Positions 18,400 to 26,079 of a DNA stretch of 64,000 nucleotides are shown here, one piece after another. Location: positions 620,001-684,000 of the forward strand of contig CAZIYT010000001.1 in NCBI GenBank assembly GCA_964543545.1, read 5' to 3'. The DNA comes from UBA4416 sp964543545 (GTDB lineage Bacteria > Bacteroidota > Bacteroidia > B-17B0 > Aurantibacillaceae). The translations under genes and the position numbers were made by a program. The notes under the pieces are model-generated. The model was not told where the DNA came from. It made no database searches and was given only the letters and a program-made list of their open reading frames with translations. How positions within the stretch are numbered: the stretch's first letter is position 1; the number at the start of each line of letters is the position of its first letter.

Positions 18400-20295
18400 T
18401 TGAATTCTCAATATGATATTATAGTAGTTGGCGCCGGCCACGCCGGTTGTGAGGCCGCTGCAGCAGCAGCAAACATGGGTTCGAAAGTTTTGCTTTTGAC
18501 CATGAACATGCAAACCATTGCCCAGATGAGCTGTAACCCGGCCATGGGCGGTATTGCCAAAGGGCAGATCGTTCGTGAGATCGACGCCCTCGGAGGATAC
18601 AGTGGTATTGTTTCCGACAAATCAGCCATCCAGTTCCGCATGCTCAACCGCAGCAAAGGTCCCGCGATGTGGAGCCCGCGCACACAAAACGACCGCATGC
18701 TCTTTGCTTCCACCTGGCGTGAAATGCTGGAGCAAACACCCAATGTGGATTTCTGGCAGGACATGTGCAAGAACCTGATCATCTCCAAAGACGGAAAACG
18801 CGTGGAAGGAGTTGTAACCGGCATGGGCCTGGAATTTAAGGCAAAGGCGGTGATCCTCACCAACGGAACTTTCCTGAACGGCCTGATCCATATTGGCGAA
18901 AAACAAATTGGCGGAGGCCGCAATGGCGAATCCGCTTCCTATGGTATTACCGAACAACTCGTTTCCCTGGGCTTCGAAAGCGGCCGAATGAAAACAGGAA
19001 CACCGCCACGCATTGATGGTCGCTCCCTCGATTATTCCAAAATGGAAGAGCAGGAAGGCGATGTGGCTACTGATAAGTTTTCTTACCTGGACGGAACCTC
19101 TCCATTTGTTTCCGTGAACGGATCGGCGATCAAAAAGCAAATCCCTTGTCACATTACCTATACCAACCAGGATGTGCACGAGATCCTACGGACAGGCTTC
19201 GAAAAGTCGCCGATGTACTCGGGCCGCATCCAGGGACTTGGGCCACGCTATTGCCCGAGTATCGAAGATAAGATCACGCGTTTCTCCGAGCGCGACAGGC
19301 ACCAGCTCTTTGTAGAGCCGGAAGGCTGGAATACCGTAGAGATTTATGTCAATGGTTTTTCTACTTCCCTGCCCGAAGACGTTCAGCAAAAAGCCCTGAG
19401 GCTGATTCCCGGTTTTGAGAAAGCTAAAATGTTCCGCCCGGGTTATGCCATCGAATACGATTATTTTCCACCAACCCAGCTAAGCCTTACGCTTGAAACC
19501 AAAGTGGTAGAGAACCTTTATTTTGCCGGGCAGATCAATGGAACTACCGGTTACGAAGAAGCTGCCTGCCAGGGACAAATGGCCGGTATCAACGCGCACC
19601 TGAAGATCAATGAAAAAGATCCTTTCGTACTGAAACGCCACGAAGCTTACATCGGTGTTCTCATCGACGACCTGGTAACCAAAGGTACCGACGAGCCTTA
19701 CCGCATGTTTACTTCCCGCTCCGAATACAGGTTATTGCTGAGGCAGGACAACGCCGATGTGCGGCTGACTCCTCTCTCCCATGCTATTGGTTTGGCCGGC
19801 GATGATCGTATGGCTAAGGTCGCTTCGAAGATCAGTAATTACGAAAGCATCATCAAATATTTCAAAAATACGAGTGCCGATCCGGTTGAGGTCAATGCTT
19901 ACCTGGAAGGAATTAACTCTGCCCCCCTCACTCAGAAATGGCGCTATTTCAATGTCCTTTCAAGACCTGATGTCAACATCAAAGACCTGTCGGAACACGC
20001 GCCTGATGTCCGGGAGTTTGTTTCTTCTATGGACGAGGACACCATTATGCAGGCAGAGATCCTGATGAAGTATGAAGGTTACATTGAGCGGGAAAAGGAA
20101 AATGCCGAAAAAGTAGCCAAGCTTGATAACTACAGGATCAGGACCGACTTCGATTACAAATCGGTAAACAGCCTTTCACTCGAAGCCCGGGATAAGCTCA
20201 CCAAATTGAGACCGGAAACCATTGGCCAGGCAAGCCGTATTTCAGGAATCAACCCGGCAGATATTTCTGTTCTTTTGGTACACCTGGGAAGATAA
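18400..20295 (+). CDS. mnmG: tRNA U34 carboxymethylaminomethyl synthase subunit MnmG (GidA)
   Basis: The 631-residue FAD protein works with MnmE to modify wobble uridine of several tRNAs. The dinucleotide motif VGAGHAGCEAA (9-19), the second motif NGTFLNGLIHIGEKQIGGGR and the C-terminal ISGINPADISVLLVHLGR are family hallmarks, and the length is typical. The start is TTG at 18400; the nearby ATG at 18412 is out of frame. In many bacteria mnmG lies close to the replication origin, and here the parS cluster begins 101 bp after its stop. Confidence 0.96.
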   Translation: MNSQYDIIVVGAGHAGCEAAAAAANMGSKVLLLTMNMQTIAQMSCNPAMGGIAKGQIVREIDALGGYSGIVSDKSAIQFRMLNRSKGPAMWSPRTQNDRMLFASTWREMLEQTPNVDFWQDMCKNLIISKDGKRVEGVVTGMGLEFKAKAVILTNGTFLNGLIHIGEKQIGGGRNGESASYGITEQLVSLGFESGRMKTGTPPRIDGRSLDYSKMEEQEGDVATDKFSYLDGTSPFVSVNGSAIKKQIPCHITYTNQDVHEILRTGFEKSPMYSGRIQGLGPRYCPSIEDKITRFSERDRHQLFVEPEGWNTVEIYVNGFSTSLPEDVQQKALRLIPGFEKAKMFRPGYAIEYDYFPPTQLSLTLETKVVENLYFAGQINGTTGYEEAACQGQMAGINAHLKINEKDPFVLKRHEAYIGVLIDDLVTKGTDEPYRMFTSRSEYRLLLRQDNADVRLTPLSHAIGLAGDDRMAKVASKISNYESIIKYFKNTSADPVEVNAYLEGINSAPLTQKWRYFNVLSRPDVNIKDLSEHAPDVREFVSSMDEDTIMQAEILMKYEGYIEREKENAEKVAKLDNYRIRTDFDYKSVNSLSLEARDKLTKLRPETIGQASRISGINPADISVLLVHLGR

Positions 20296-20395
20296 AGAAA
20301 CCTGTTTTATTCGATATGCTTCATTCTATTAACGGATAGCCTTAACACTAATAAACCTTTCAGTCAAACCTTAAAGCCGGTAAATTTGTTTTATA

Positions 20396-20409
20396 GTTCC
20401 ACGTGGAAC
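20396..20409. other. parS site 1 (ParB-binding centromere)
   Basis: GTTCCACGTGGAAC, a perfect 14-bp palindrome that fits the bacterial parS consensus TGTTNCACGTGAAACA with symmetric C/G changes. It lies between mnmG and the methyltransferase, 17 bp before ATG 20427. Confidence 0.88.
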
Positions 20410-20426
20410 ATCAAACGACACCAGAT

Positions 20427-21308
20427 ATGAAAACAATTTCTCAATGCATCGTCTGCGGATCAAGCCACTATAGTCCGTTTCTCACCTGTAAGGATTACAC
20501 AGTAAGCAAGGAGAATTTTACGATTGTGAGTTGCAATGATTGTGGTTTCAAATTCACGAACCCCCGTCCGGATGATTCCGTTTTGGGAAATTACTATAAG
20601 GCAGAAGAATACATCTCGCACACCAATACCAAAAAAGGATTGGTAAACAAGCTCTACCATCTTGTGCGCACCCGCACCCTGAAGAAGAAGCTGAACCTTG
20701 TGCGCTCCTATGTTTCACGTGGAACAATCCTGGATTACGGGTGTGGAACGGGGATGTTCCTAAATGTTTGCAAGAATGCCGGCTGGGAATCGTATGGCAT
20801 GGAGCCGGATGATGAAGCAAGGAAGATTGCCTCGGAAGCAAACCTGAATCTCTTCTCTGATAAGTCCAGAATCAACACCTACATCACCGACAAGAAGTTT
20901 AATGTAATTACGCTATGGCATGTGCTCGAGCATGTCACAGATATGGAAGAGACCTTGTCCTTTTTCAAGCACAGGCTAGATAAGAATGGTGTTCTCATTA
21001 TTGCAGTTCCCAACCATGTTTCTTTTGATGCAACACATTATGGTGAGTACTGGGCTGCTTATGATGTTCCCCGCCACCTTCACCATTTCGAGAAGAAAAC
21101 CATCAAACAGTTGGTGGAGAACAAAGGCTTCCGCCTGCGGGAGACCCTGCCCATGAAGTTCGATAGTTATTATGTGTCGCTCTTGAGTGAGAAATACAAG
21201 ACGGAGAAAACCAATCTTTTGAAAGCATTCTTTGTTGGCCTCCGGTCCAACATCTCTGCGAACCACGAGAAGTACTCCAGTAGTATTTACATATTCTCTC
21301 ACGCCTAA
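20427..21308 (+). CDS. class I SAM-dependent methyltransferase with N-terminal zinc-ribbon-like motif
   Basis: The protein (293 residues from ATG 20427) begins with two cysteine pairs (CIVCGS and CNDCGF) that look like a small metal-binding module. A Rossmann methyltransferase domain follows with motif I ILDYGCGTGMFL, an acidic residue after strand 2 (MEPDDEA) and the post-motif VITLWHVLEHV, which fits the Methyltransf_23 family. Some such proteins modify sugars or lipids; the substrate here is unknown. An in-frame GTG at 20403 lies inside parS site 1 and is unlikely to be the start. A second parS-like site is embedded in the coding sequence at 20711. Confidence 0.85.
   Translation: MKTISQCIVCGSSHYSPFLTCKDYTVSKENFTIVSCNDCGFKFTNPRPDDSVLGNYYKAEEYISHTNTKKGLVNKLYHLVRTRTLKKKLNLVRSYVSRGTILDYGCGTGMFLNVCKNAGWESYGMEPDDEARKIASEANLNLFSDKSRINTYITDKKFNVITLWHVLEHVTDMEETLSFFKHRLDKNGVLIIAVPNHVSFDATHYGEYWAAYDVPRHLHHFEKKTIKQLVENKGFRLRETLPMKFDSYYVSLLSEKYKTEKTNLLKAFFVGLRSNISANHEKYSSSIYIFSHA
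20711..20726. other. parS site 2, inside the methyltransferase coding region
   Basis: TGTTTCACGTGGAACA, 16 bp, palindromic except for one symmetric pair (T/G). It encodes Val-Ser-Arg-Gly-Thr in the methyltransferase, just before motif I. It fits the parS consensus as well as the intergenic copies do. Confidence 0.85.
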
Positions 21309-21316
21309 GAGCATGC

Positions 21317-21332
21317 TGTTCCACGTGGAACA
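21317..21332. other. parS site 3
   Basis: TGTTCCACGTGGAACA, a perfect 16-bp palindrome 9 bp after the methyltransferase stop. Best match of the cluster. Confidence 0.9.
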
Positions 21333-21360
21333 ATCCATAAAACCTTAGCGTTTATTTCTC

Positions 21361-21386
21361 AAAGCCAGTTCTTGTACCGGCTTTTT
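21361..21386 (+). terminator. terminator after methyltransferase
   Basis: AAAGCC-A-GT pairs with AC-C-GGCTTT around a short loop and is followed by a run of T (CTTTTTTG). It is placed 50 bp after the stop and just beyond parS site 3. Confidence 0.65.
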
Positions 21387-21882
21387 TGTTTGCCTTTCTT
21401 GCTGTGCTTTCCGGCACTAATCTGATTAGAGAAGAAATCTGTGTGCTTTAGTTATCCCTTTTAGGATAGGCTATAATTCTTTGGTGTGCCCTGCTCCATC
21501 CAGAAATGGGATTTACTTCAGTTGTTTCGACGTCTATTATAGAAAGATCTTGTGCGTTCTTCTCTTTACATTTAGTCCGGACTTATTCAGGAGGCTTATT
21601 GCCGGACACGCTTCTTAATTGCTAAGAAACAAGATGCATCACATAAGATCCACCTGCCCTAGCGCTCTTGTTGTTTATTTGTCTGTCTTCTCCTGCAGAG
21701 GAAAAACCTTGCTTGTAAAATCAGTTGTAAATGTTGTTGCGAAGCTTGGTCTATTCCAACTCATTTTGTTTTACCCCCGAAGTTCTTCCTTGTATTGTTT
21801 CTACTAGTCTTCACTCTTGGTTTCGATGCCACATCCTTATCGCATTGAATTTATATTCTCCCTTCAAGTAATAAGTGACCGC

Positions 21883-21896
21883 GTTCCACGTGGAAC
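21883..21896. other. parS site 4
   Basis: GTTCCACGTGGAAC, a perfect palindrome followed by A, in the middle of the ORF-less region. Confidence 0.88.
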
Positions 21897-22603
21897 ATCA
21901 ATCTATCTCCTTCTTCTCCGATTGAGGTCGAATGAACTGGTCGCTTGATCTTTTTGTTTTCAAGCCTGCGCTAATCCCTTCTCCGTATTGAAGGAAGATA
22001 CCAGGGTGACGAATCATACGAAATAGAAAACACATTGTATGAAGCATTTCTCATCCAACACATCTCTCCGGACATTATTTGTTTATCGTTGCGTCCTACT
22101 GGAGGATTCCCTCTATATGCAAATCTTCTCCGGAAAAGGATTAGATGATGACCTTGATTAGCACTTGCTAAAATCTCTCCTGGGCAGAGATCTGTTGTTT
22201 CTTCTTGGGGAATCGTTACAACAAACAGACTCAAACAGTGACAACACATCGAATGCTTAATCTTACTTAAGCCGTCCCTACTTCTCTATTGCCCCTTCCA
22301 CAACTGATCAATAAGAAAATAGTAATTGACCATAACTTTCAGGAATGAAGAGGGAAATCCCGGGTTCTTAGATCTTGTATATGCTGTTTGCCAATTGACA
22401 TATCTGACTGGAGCATCATCTGGCACTAATGTATGGTAAGATTCATTCGCATTTCCAAATTCTGTTTCTTCCTTTTATCTAATCCACGATTCGCATCTTG
22501 CTGCGCCTTCCTCTCTCTGCGAAGGAATAAATTGATCCCACCTAACCCCTGAACTCGTTTGAATCTCCTTGTGATTTTAGTCGAACCAATTTCTTGTGCT
22601 TAC

Positions 22604-22617
22604 GTTCCACGTGAAAC
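22604..22617. other. parS site 5
   Basis: GTTCCACGTGAAAC in the context ACGTTCCACGTGAAACAAA. One symmetric position differs from a perfect palindrome; its right arm is identical to the classical consensus. Confidence 0.87.
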
Positions 22618-22918
22618 AAATTGCCTGCTAAGATTTGTTGAGCATGTATATGAATCGAAAAGAGATTAGGAAAAATTAGGGGGAGGAGTTTGTCCGGGTC
22701 GTCTTCTGTTTCTGAAGAATCGCTTCCTGAAATAGTAATTGAAGTTTTCGCTTCCGGCTCAAGGAAGAATGAGGCGATATCAGGCTTGATATTACTTCTC
22801 TACTCCGGCTATTTATCTCCGCTTCTCTCTGTGCAAAGAATGAAGATTACAACTAAATATTTTCAAAAGCACGAAGCTCAATTTGGATTAAAGTATTTAC
22901 TCCATCTAATCCTTATAC

Positions 22919-22932
22919 GTTCCACGTGAAAC
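22919..22932. other. parS site 6
   Basis: GTTCCACGTGAAAC, with the same extended context as site 5 (ACGTTCCACGTGAAACAAA). It abuts the terminator of the minus-strand MBL gene and marks the right end of the cluster. Confidence 0.87.
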
Positions 22933-22933
22933 A

Positions 22934-22966
22934 AAAAAGCCCCCATAGATATCTATGGGAGCTTTT
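22934..22966 (-). terminator. terminator of the SDR-MBL operon
   Basis: A hairpin with arms around CCCATAGAT and ATCTATGGG, extended by AAAAAGC/GCTTTT with one bulge on each side. Read on the minus strand it ends in a T6 run. It lies 20 bp after the MBL stop. Confidence 0.8.
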
Positions 22967-22985
22967 CGTATAAGCCAAAAGATGA

Positions 22986-24095
22986 TCAGGAGATCCTGGT
23001 CCACCAACTTGTAAAGGATTGTTGAGGATCTTTCAGCAGAAGCTTTTCCCCGATCAGGGGAGTAACAATTGCCATTCCTGCTTCCGGAGCCAGCGCCGAA
23101 ATCCGTTTCAGCGGTTCATCCCAATTGTGGTTTGCCAGGGAAAACTTCCCGGAGTGAACCGGAAATAAGCGCCTGGCTCCAAGGTCTTTTGCGGCCATTA
23201 ATACTTCTTCCGGTTTCATGTGGATATACTTCCAGCTTTTATCGTACTGCCCGTTTTCCAGGATGGCAAGATCAAAGGGACCATGCTTCTTTCCGGTTTC
23301 CAGGAAGTGTGTATCGTAGCCGCTGTCACCGCCCAGGAACAATCTGAGGCTTGGTGTCTGTAACACAAACGAGAGCCATAAGGCTTTGTTCCGTTTAAAG
23401 CCCCTTCCCGAAAAATGCCTGGAAGGAACCGTATAAACATCGAAGCCATCTCCCAGCACCAGGTGCTCTTTCCAATCCGCCTCGATGATCGTATCCGGAT
23501 GAAAGCCCCAGCGCTCGAAGTGCTCACCTGTACCAAGTCCGCAAATGATCTTCCCGATTTTAGGTTTGAGTTTCATGATGGTTTTGTAATCAAGGTGATC
23601 CCAGTGATCATGACTGATGAAAAGGTAATCGATCTCCGGGAACTCTTCCGGGCTATACACATCCGAACCATCAAAGGCCCGCGTGGTAAATGCTACCGGC
23701 GAAGCCGCACCGCTCAGCACCGGATCTACCAGGATCCGTTTTCCATCTACCTGCATAAAATAGGAGGAGTGGCCAAACCATACCAGGACATTCTCTTCCG
23801 GTCCCAGGTTCTTAAGATCTGTTTTTTGAGAAGGGATCCGTTCGCTGGGTTTCGACTTCGATTTATCCTTCAGGAAAAACTCTTTCATCACAGCAGAATA
23901 CGTAACGCCTTCTGTGAGCGCCGGTGTATGGTTCAGGTTTTGGAAAGAGCCGTCGCGGTAATGCGGCGACTGTTGAATTCTTTCCAGGCGCCGGCCCGAA
24001 GGTTCCCTGCCGAACATGGGCAGCTTCATGTACAGATAAACCGTGAGGAAGAACAGCAAGATAAATAAGAGGATGGCAAGTGTTGGGATCATCAT
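22986..24095 (-). CDS. MBL-fold metallo-hydrolase (UlaG / NAPE-PLD-like), membrane anchored
   Basis: The 369-residue protein has an N-terminal transmembrane helix (about 4-23) and a metallo-beta-lactamase domain with the metal motif HDHWDH (His162, His164, Asp166, His167), a later His in SRHFSGRG and the Asp in GGDSGYD. The arrangement, including the FGHSSYF strand, resembles the NAPE-PLD/UlaG branch, whose members hydrolyse phosphodiester or lactone bonds. The substrate is unknown. It starts 8 bp after the SDR stop, so the two are co-transcribed, apparently under TetR control. Confidence 0.88.
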   Translation of the reverse strand: MMIPTLAILLFILLFFLTVYLYMKLPMFGREPSGRRLERIQQSPHYRDGSFQNLNHTPALTEGVTYSAVMKEFFLKDKSKSKPSERIPSQKTDLKNLGPEENVLVWFGHSSYFMQVDGKRILVDPVLSGAASPVAFTTRAFDGSDVYSPEEFPEIDYLFISHDHWDHLDYKTIMKLKPKIGKIICGLGTGEHFERWGFHPDTIIEADWKEHLVLGDGFDVYTVPSRHFSGRGFKRNKALWLSFVLQTPSLRLFLGGDSGYDTHFLETGKKHGPFDLAILENGQYDKSWKYIHMKPEEVLMAAKDLGARRLFPVHSGKFSLANHNWDEPLKRISALAPEAGMAIVTPLIGEKLLLKDPQQSFTSWWTRIS

Positions 24096-24103
24096 TTCAA
24101 TTT

Positions 24104-24919
24104 TTAGCGCATTAAACCTAAGAGTAATTTGTCAAACATCCGGTCCGGCAGAATGTTCTTAAGGAAGAGCATCGGCCTGGCACCTGCCCCGGCCACGTAT
24201 CGGGTTTTGGGTTTCCGGGATGTGATCGCCCTTGCAATCGTTTTGGCAATCACGAGCGGTTCTGATCCCATGCTGCCATCTCCTTTCTCCAGGAATCTGG
24301 CGTGCTTTTCAGCAAGTGCCTTATAAGCGGTGTTCCCCGAAACACTCATCAGGTTCTCCCGGGCAATTTTATTCCATTCTGTTTTGATCGCTCCCGGCTG
24401 AATCACCACCACATCGATTCCAAATTGCCTGAGCTCCATTCTCAGGCTATCGCTCAATCCTTCGAGTGCAAATTTGGTGGCATGATACCAGGCGCCATGA
24501 GGCTCACCGAATTTCCCTCCCATCGAAGAGATGTTGATGATTTTTCCGAAACCTTGTTTTCTCATGTAAGGCAAAACCAATTGTGTCAAACGGGCCAGGC
24601 CGAAGATGTTAACTTCAAACTGGTACCTCGCCTCTTCCAGCGGAACATCTTCGAGGGAACCATAAGATCCATAGCCAGCATTATTTACCAATACATCAAT
24701 GGTTTTTTCAGCTGAAATAATTCGGGAGACCACCTGTTGTATGGAAGCCTCCTTGGTAATGTCCAGTTCGATGAGCTTAACGCCCAAAGCCTGGAGATCA
24801 GACATCTTTTCTATTCTCCTGGCAGCTGCATAAACAGTATAACCTTTGTTAATAAGCAGGCGGGCACTTTCTTTTCCTATTCCGGAAGAGGCGCCGGTAA
24901 TTAAAACAACTTGTTTCAT
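24104..24919 (-). CDS. short-chain dehydrogenase/reductase
   Basis: The 271-residue cytoplasmic enzyme has the classical SDR features: cofactor motif TGASSGIG (8-15), NNAG (79-82), Ser131-132, and catalytic Tyr145 and Lys149 in YHATK. The sequence IKTEW after the catalytic part and the LRMELRQFGIDVVVIQPG segment are common in SDRs with lipid or unknown carbonyl substrates. It is preceded by a 16-bp palindrome also found before the adjacent tetR gene, which points to repression by that regulator. Confidence 0.92.
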   Translation of the reverse strand: MKQVVLITGASSGIGKESARLLINKGYTVYAAARRIEKMSDLQALGVKLIELDITKEASIQQVVSRIISAEKTIDVLVNNAGYGSYGSLEDVPLEEARYQFEVNIFGLARLTQLVLPYMRKQGFGKIINISSMGGKFGEPHGAWYHATKFALEGLSDSLRMELRQFGIDVVVIQPGAIKTEWNKIARENLMSVSGNTAYKALAEKHARFLEKGDGSMGSEPLVIAKTIARAITSRKPKTRYVAGAGARPMLFLKNILPDRMFDKLLLGLMR

Positions 24920-24952
24920 AAGGATAATTTTTAGGTTAAAATGTGAATATTG

Positions 24953-24968
24953 GAGTGACTAATCACTC
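24953..24968. promoter_or_regulatory. putative TetR operator, SDR copy
   Basis: GAGTGACTAATCACTC has perfect 6-bp arms (GAGTGA/TCACTC). It lies 34 bp upstream of the SDR start codon, in the 65-bp gap after tetR. A near-identical copy is at 25552-25567. Confidence 0.75.
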
Positions 24969-24984
24969 TATAATGGATAAAATT

Positions 24985-25545
24985 TTAAGTGAGCATACGC
25001 CACAGCAAATCGAAAGAATCGCTGATGAGTTTTTTCTTTTGGGCTTCCCCGCTGTGTAAGCCATGAATGTATTGGCTCATGCCGTAAATGTGATGGTTGA
25101 TGAGAACGAAAATAAGCTCAACCGGCAGCTTCTTGAAGATCTTCTGTTCCAGCGCTGATTCCAGGAGTTCCAGGTGTGGCTTCGCCTGCCTGCTGATCTC
25201 CTCCGGGGCAATGAGCAATAAAAAAGGAGAAGTGTTGAACTGCTGCATGAAATAGAACTCTTCCTTATGCTCTATGGCCCACTCCAGCGTATTGGTATAA
25301 ATAAGCTTCAGGTTTTCCTTAAAGCTTGCCCCGGGTTTGGTGCCGGCATGCATGCGCTCGTTGAGCCTGCTTTTGATGCTGCTGTACAAGGCCACAATGA
25401 GCTCGTCCTTGGTTTTGTAGTAATGAAATAAAGTACCGTTGGCCACCCCCGCCTCTTTCGCAATCCGGCTGGTAGGCGTGCCGTGAAAGCCGGACTCAAC
25501 AAATAACCGGAGCGCCGCTTTTAATATTTCCTGTTGTTTATCCAC
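24985..25545 (-). CDS. TetR/AcrR family transcriptional regulator
   Basis: The 186-residue repressor has an N-terminal TetR helix-turn-helix (about 5-50, LFVESGFHGTPTSRIAKEAGVANGTLFHYYKTKDEL) and an alpha-helical ligand-binding C-terminal part. It is transcribed in the same direction as, and upstream of, the SDR and MBL genes, with a 65-bp gap. Copies of one palindrome lie before its own start and before the SDR start, so autoregulation plus control of the SDR-MBL pair is likely. The inducer is unknown but may be a substrate of these enzymes. Confidence 0.92.
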   Translation of the reverse strand: MDKQQEILKAALRLFVESGFHGTPTSRIAKEAGVANGTLFHYYKTKDELIVALYSSIKSRLNERMHAGTKPGASFKENLKLIYTNTLEWAIEHKEEFYFMQQFNTSPFLLLIAPEEISRQAKPHLELLESALEQKIFKKLPVELIFVLINHHIYGMSQYIHGLHSGEAQKKKLISDSFDLLWRMLT

Positions 25546-25551
25546 AATAAC

Positions 25552-25567
25552 GATTGACTAATCACTC
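25552..25567. promoter_or_regulatory. putative TetR operator, tetR copy
   Basis: GATTGACTAATCACTC differs from the SDR copy at one of 16 positions. It begins 6 bp before the tetR start codon (minus strand) and overlaps the expected promoter or leader. Confidence 0.75.
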
Positions 25568-25621
25568 CACAAAAGTAAAGCTTATTTTCAAACGGACAAG
25601 GGCTTGTTGTTTTAAAAAGTG

Positions 25622-25864
25622 TTAAAGCCATCTGTCTTCAATGGCTCCTATGCTATCACGGCTACTGTAATAAGCGCTGATTGTGTCTTTCAAATGGCTT
25701 AAAGAGTGGCTGTGCAGAATAGCTACAGACGAATGAAAAAGCCTGTCGGTATAGCTGTAGGAGAGTTTGACAGTTTCCGTAAGATGGATGGATCCTACCC
25801 GGTACGTTTCTCCGGCGAAGTCGAAGAAAACATCATAGCCTGTATCTGTTTGTGTGTAGTTCAT
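25622..25864 (-). CDS. hypothetical 80-residue protein
   Basis: A short minus-strand frame with ATG 25864. The product has mixed polar and aromatic residues, no membrane segment and no known motif. It lies upstream of tetR and divergent from fumC. Codon use looks plausible (start MNYTQTDTGYDVFF), but there is no independent support, and it may not be a real gene. Confidence 0.4.
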   Translation of the reverse strand: MNYTQTDTGYDVFFDFAGETYRVGSIHLTETVKLSYSYTDRLFHSSVAILHSHSLSHLKDTISAYYSSRDSIGAIEDRWL

Positions 25865-26079
25865 GGTTTTTGCAGTTGTGTGCTGTAGCTTATGCCGGTT
25901 TTGGAAAAGTTGTTTTTTATGCGGAAGGCTTTATCCTGGCGTATTTTTATAGATACTCATGTTTGGCCTGGGTGTTCCCGGAGCCCTGTACAGAAGACTT
26001 CGAAAAGCAAGAAAAAATGAACCGCAGCCTTGTTCAACCGACATTTTTAGTAAATTCGGCACAGCAAAAAACAACACAC

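Larger units (their letters stand above)
21333..22933. other. ORF-less parS-bearing region
   Basis: About 1.6 kb between the methyltransferase (ends 21308) and the MBL gene (ends 22986 on the minus strand) has no convincing gene on either strand. The longest open frames (62-92 codons) have no family-like features. The plus strand is visibly T-rich and pyrimidine-rich, unlike the coding strands around it. No tRNA, rRNA or DnaA box is seen. The recognisable contents are parS sites 4-6 and the two flanking terminators. It is best read as a centromere region. Confidence 0.7.

Noticed and set aside
21619..21807. 62-codon plus-strand open frame in the parS region
   Set aside because: Short, low-complexity hydrophobic peptide without support.
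21971..22249. 92-codon minus-strand open frame in the parS region
   Set aside because: Amino-acid composition is Cys/Arg/Ser-rich and irregular, with no motif, no plausible promoter and no coding bias; likely chance.
22690..22929. 79-codon plus-strand open frame ending in parS site 6
   Set aside because: No sequence character of a protein and it runs into a parS site; treated as non-coding.
21361..22985. oriC within the ORF-less parS region
   Set aside because: No DnaA-box-like 9-mers with one mismatch or fewer were found there and it is not especially AT-rich, unlike 10430-10932.
25852..26079. N-terminal extension of fumC
   Set aside because: The upstream in-frame stretch is not FumC-like; the normal start is ATG 26080.
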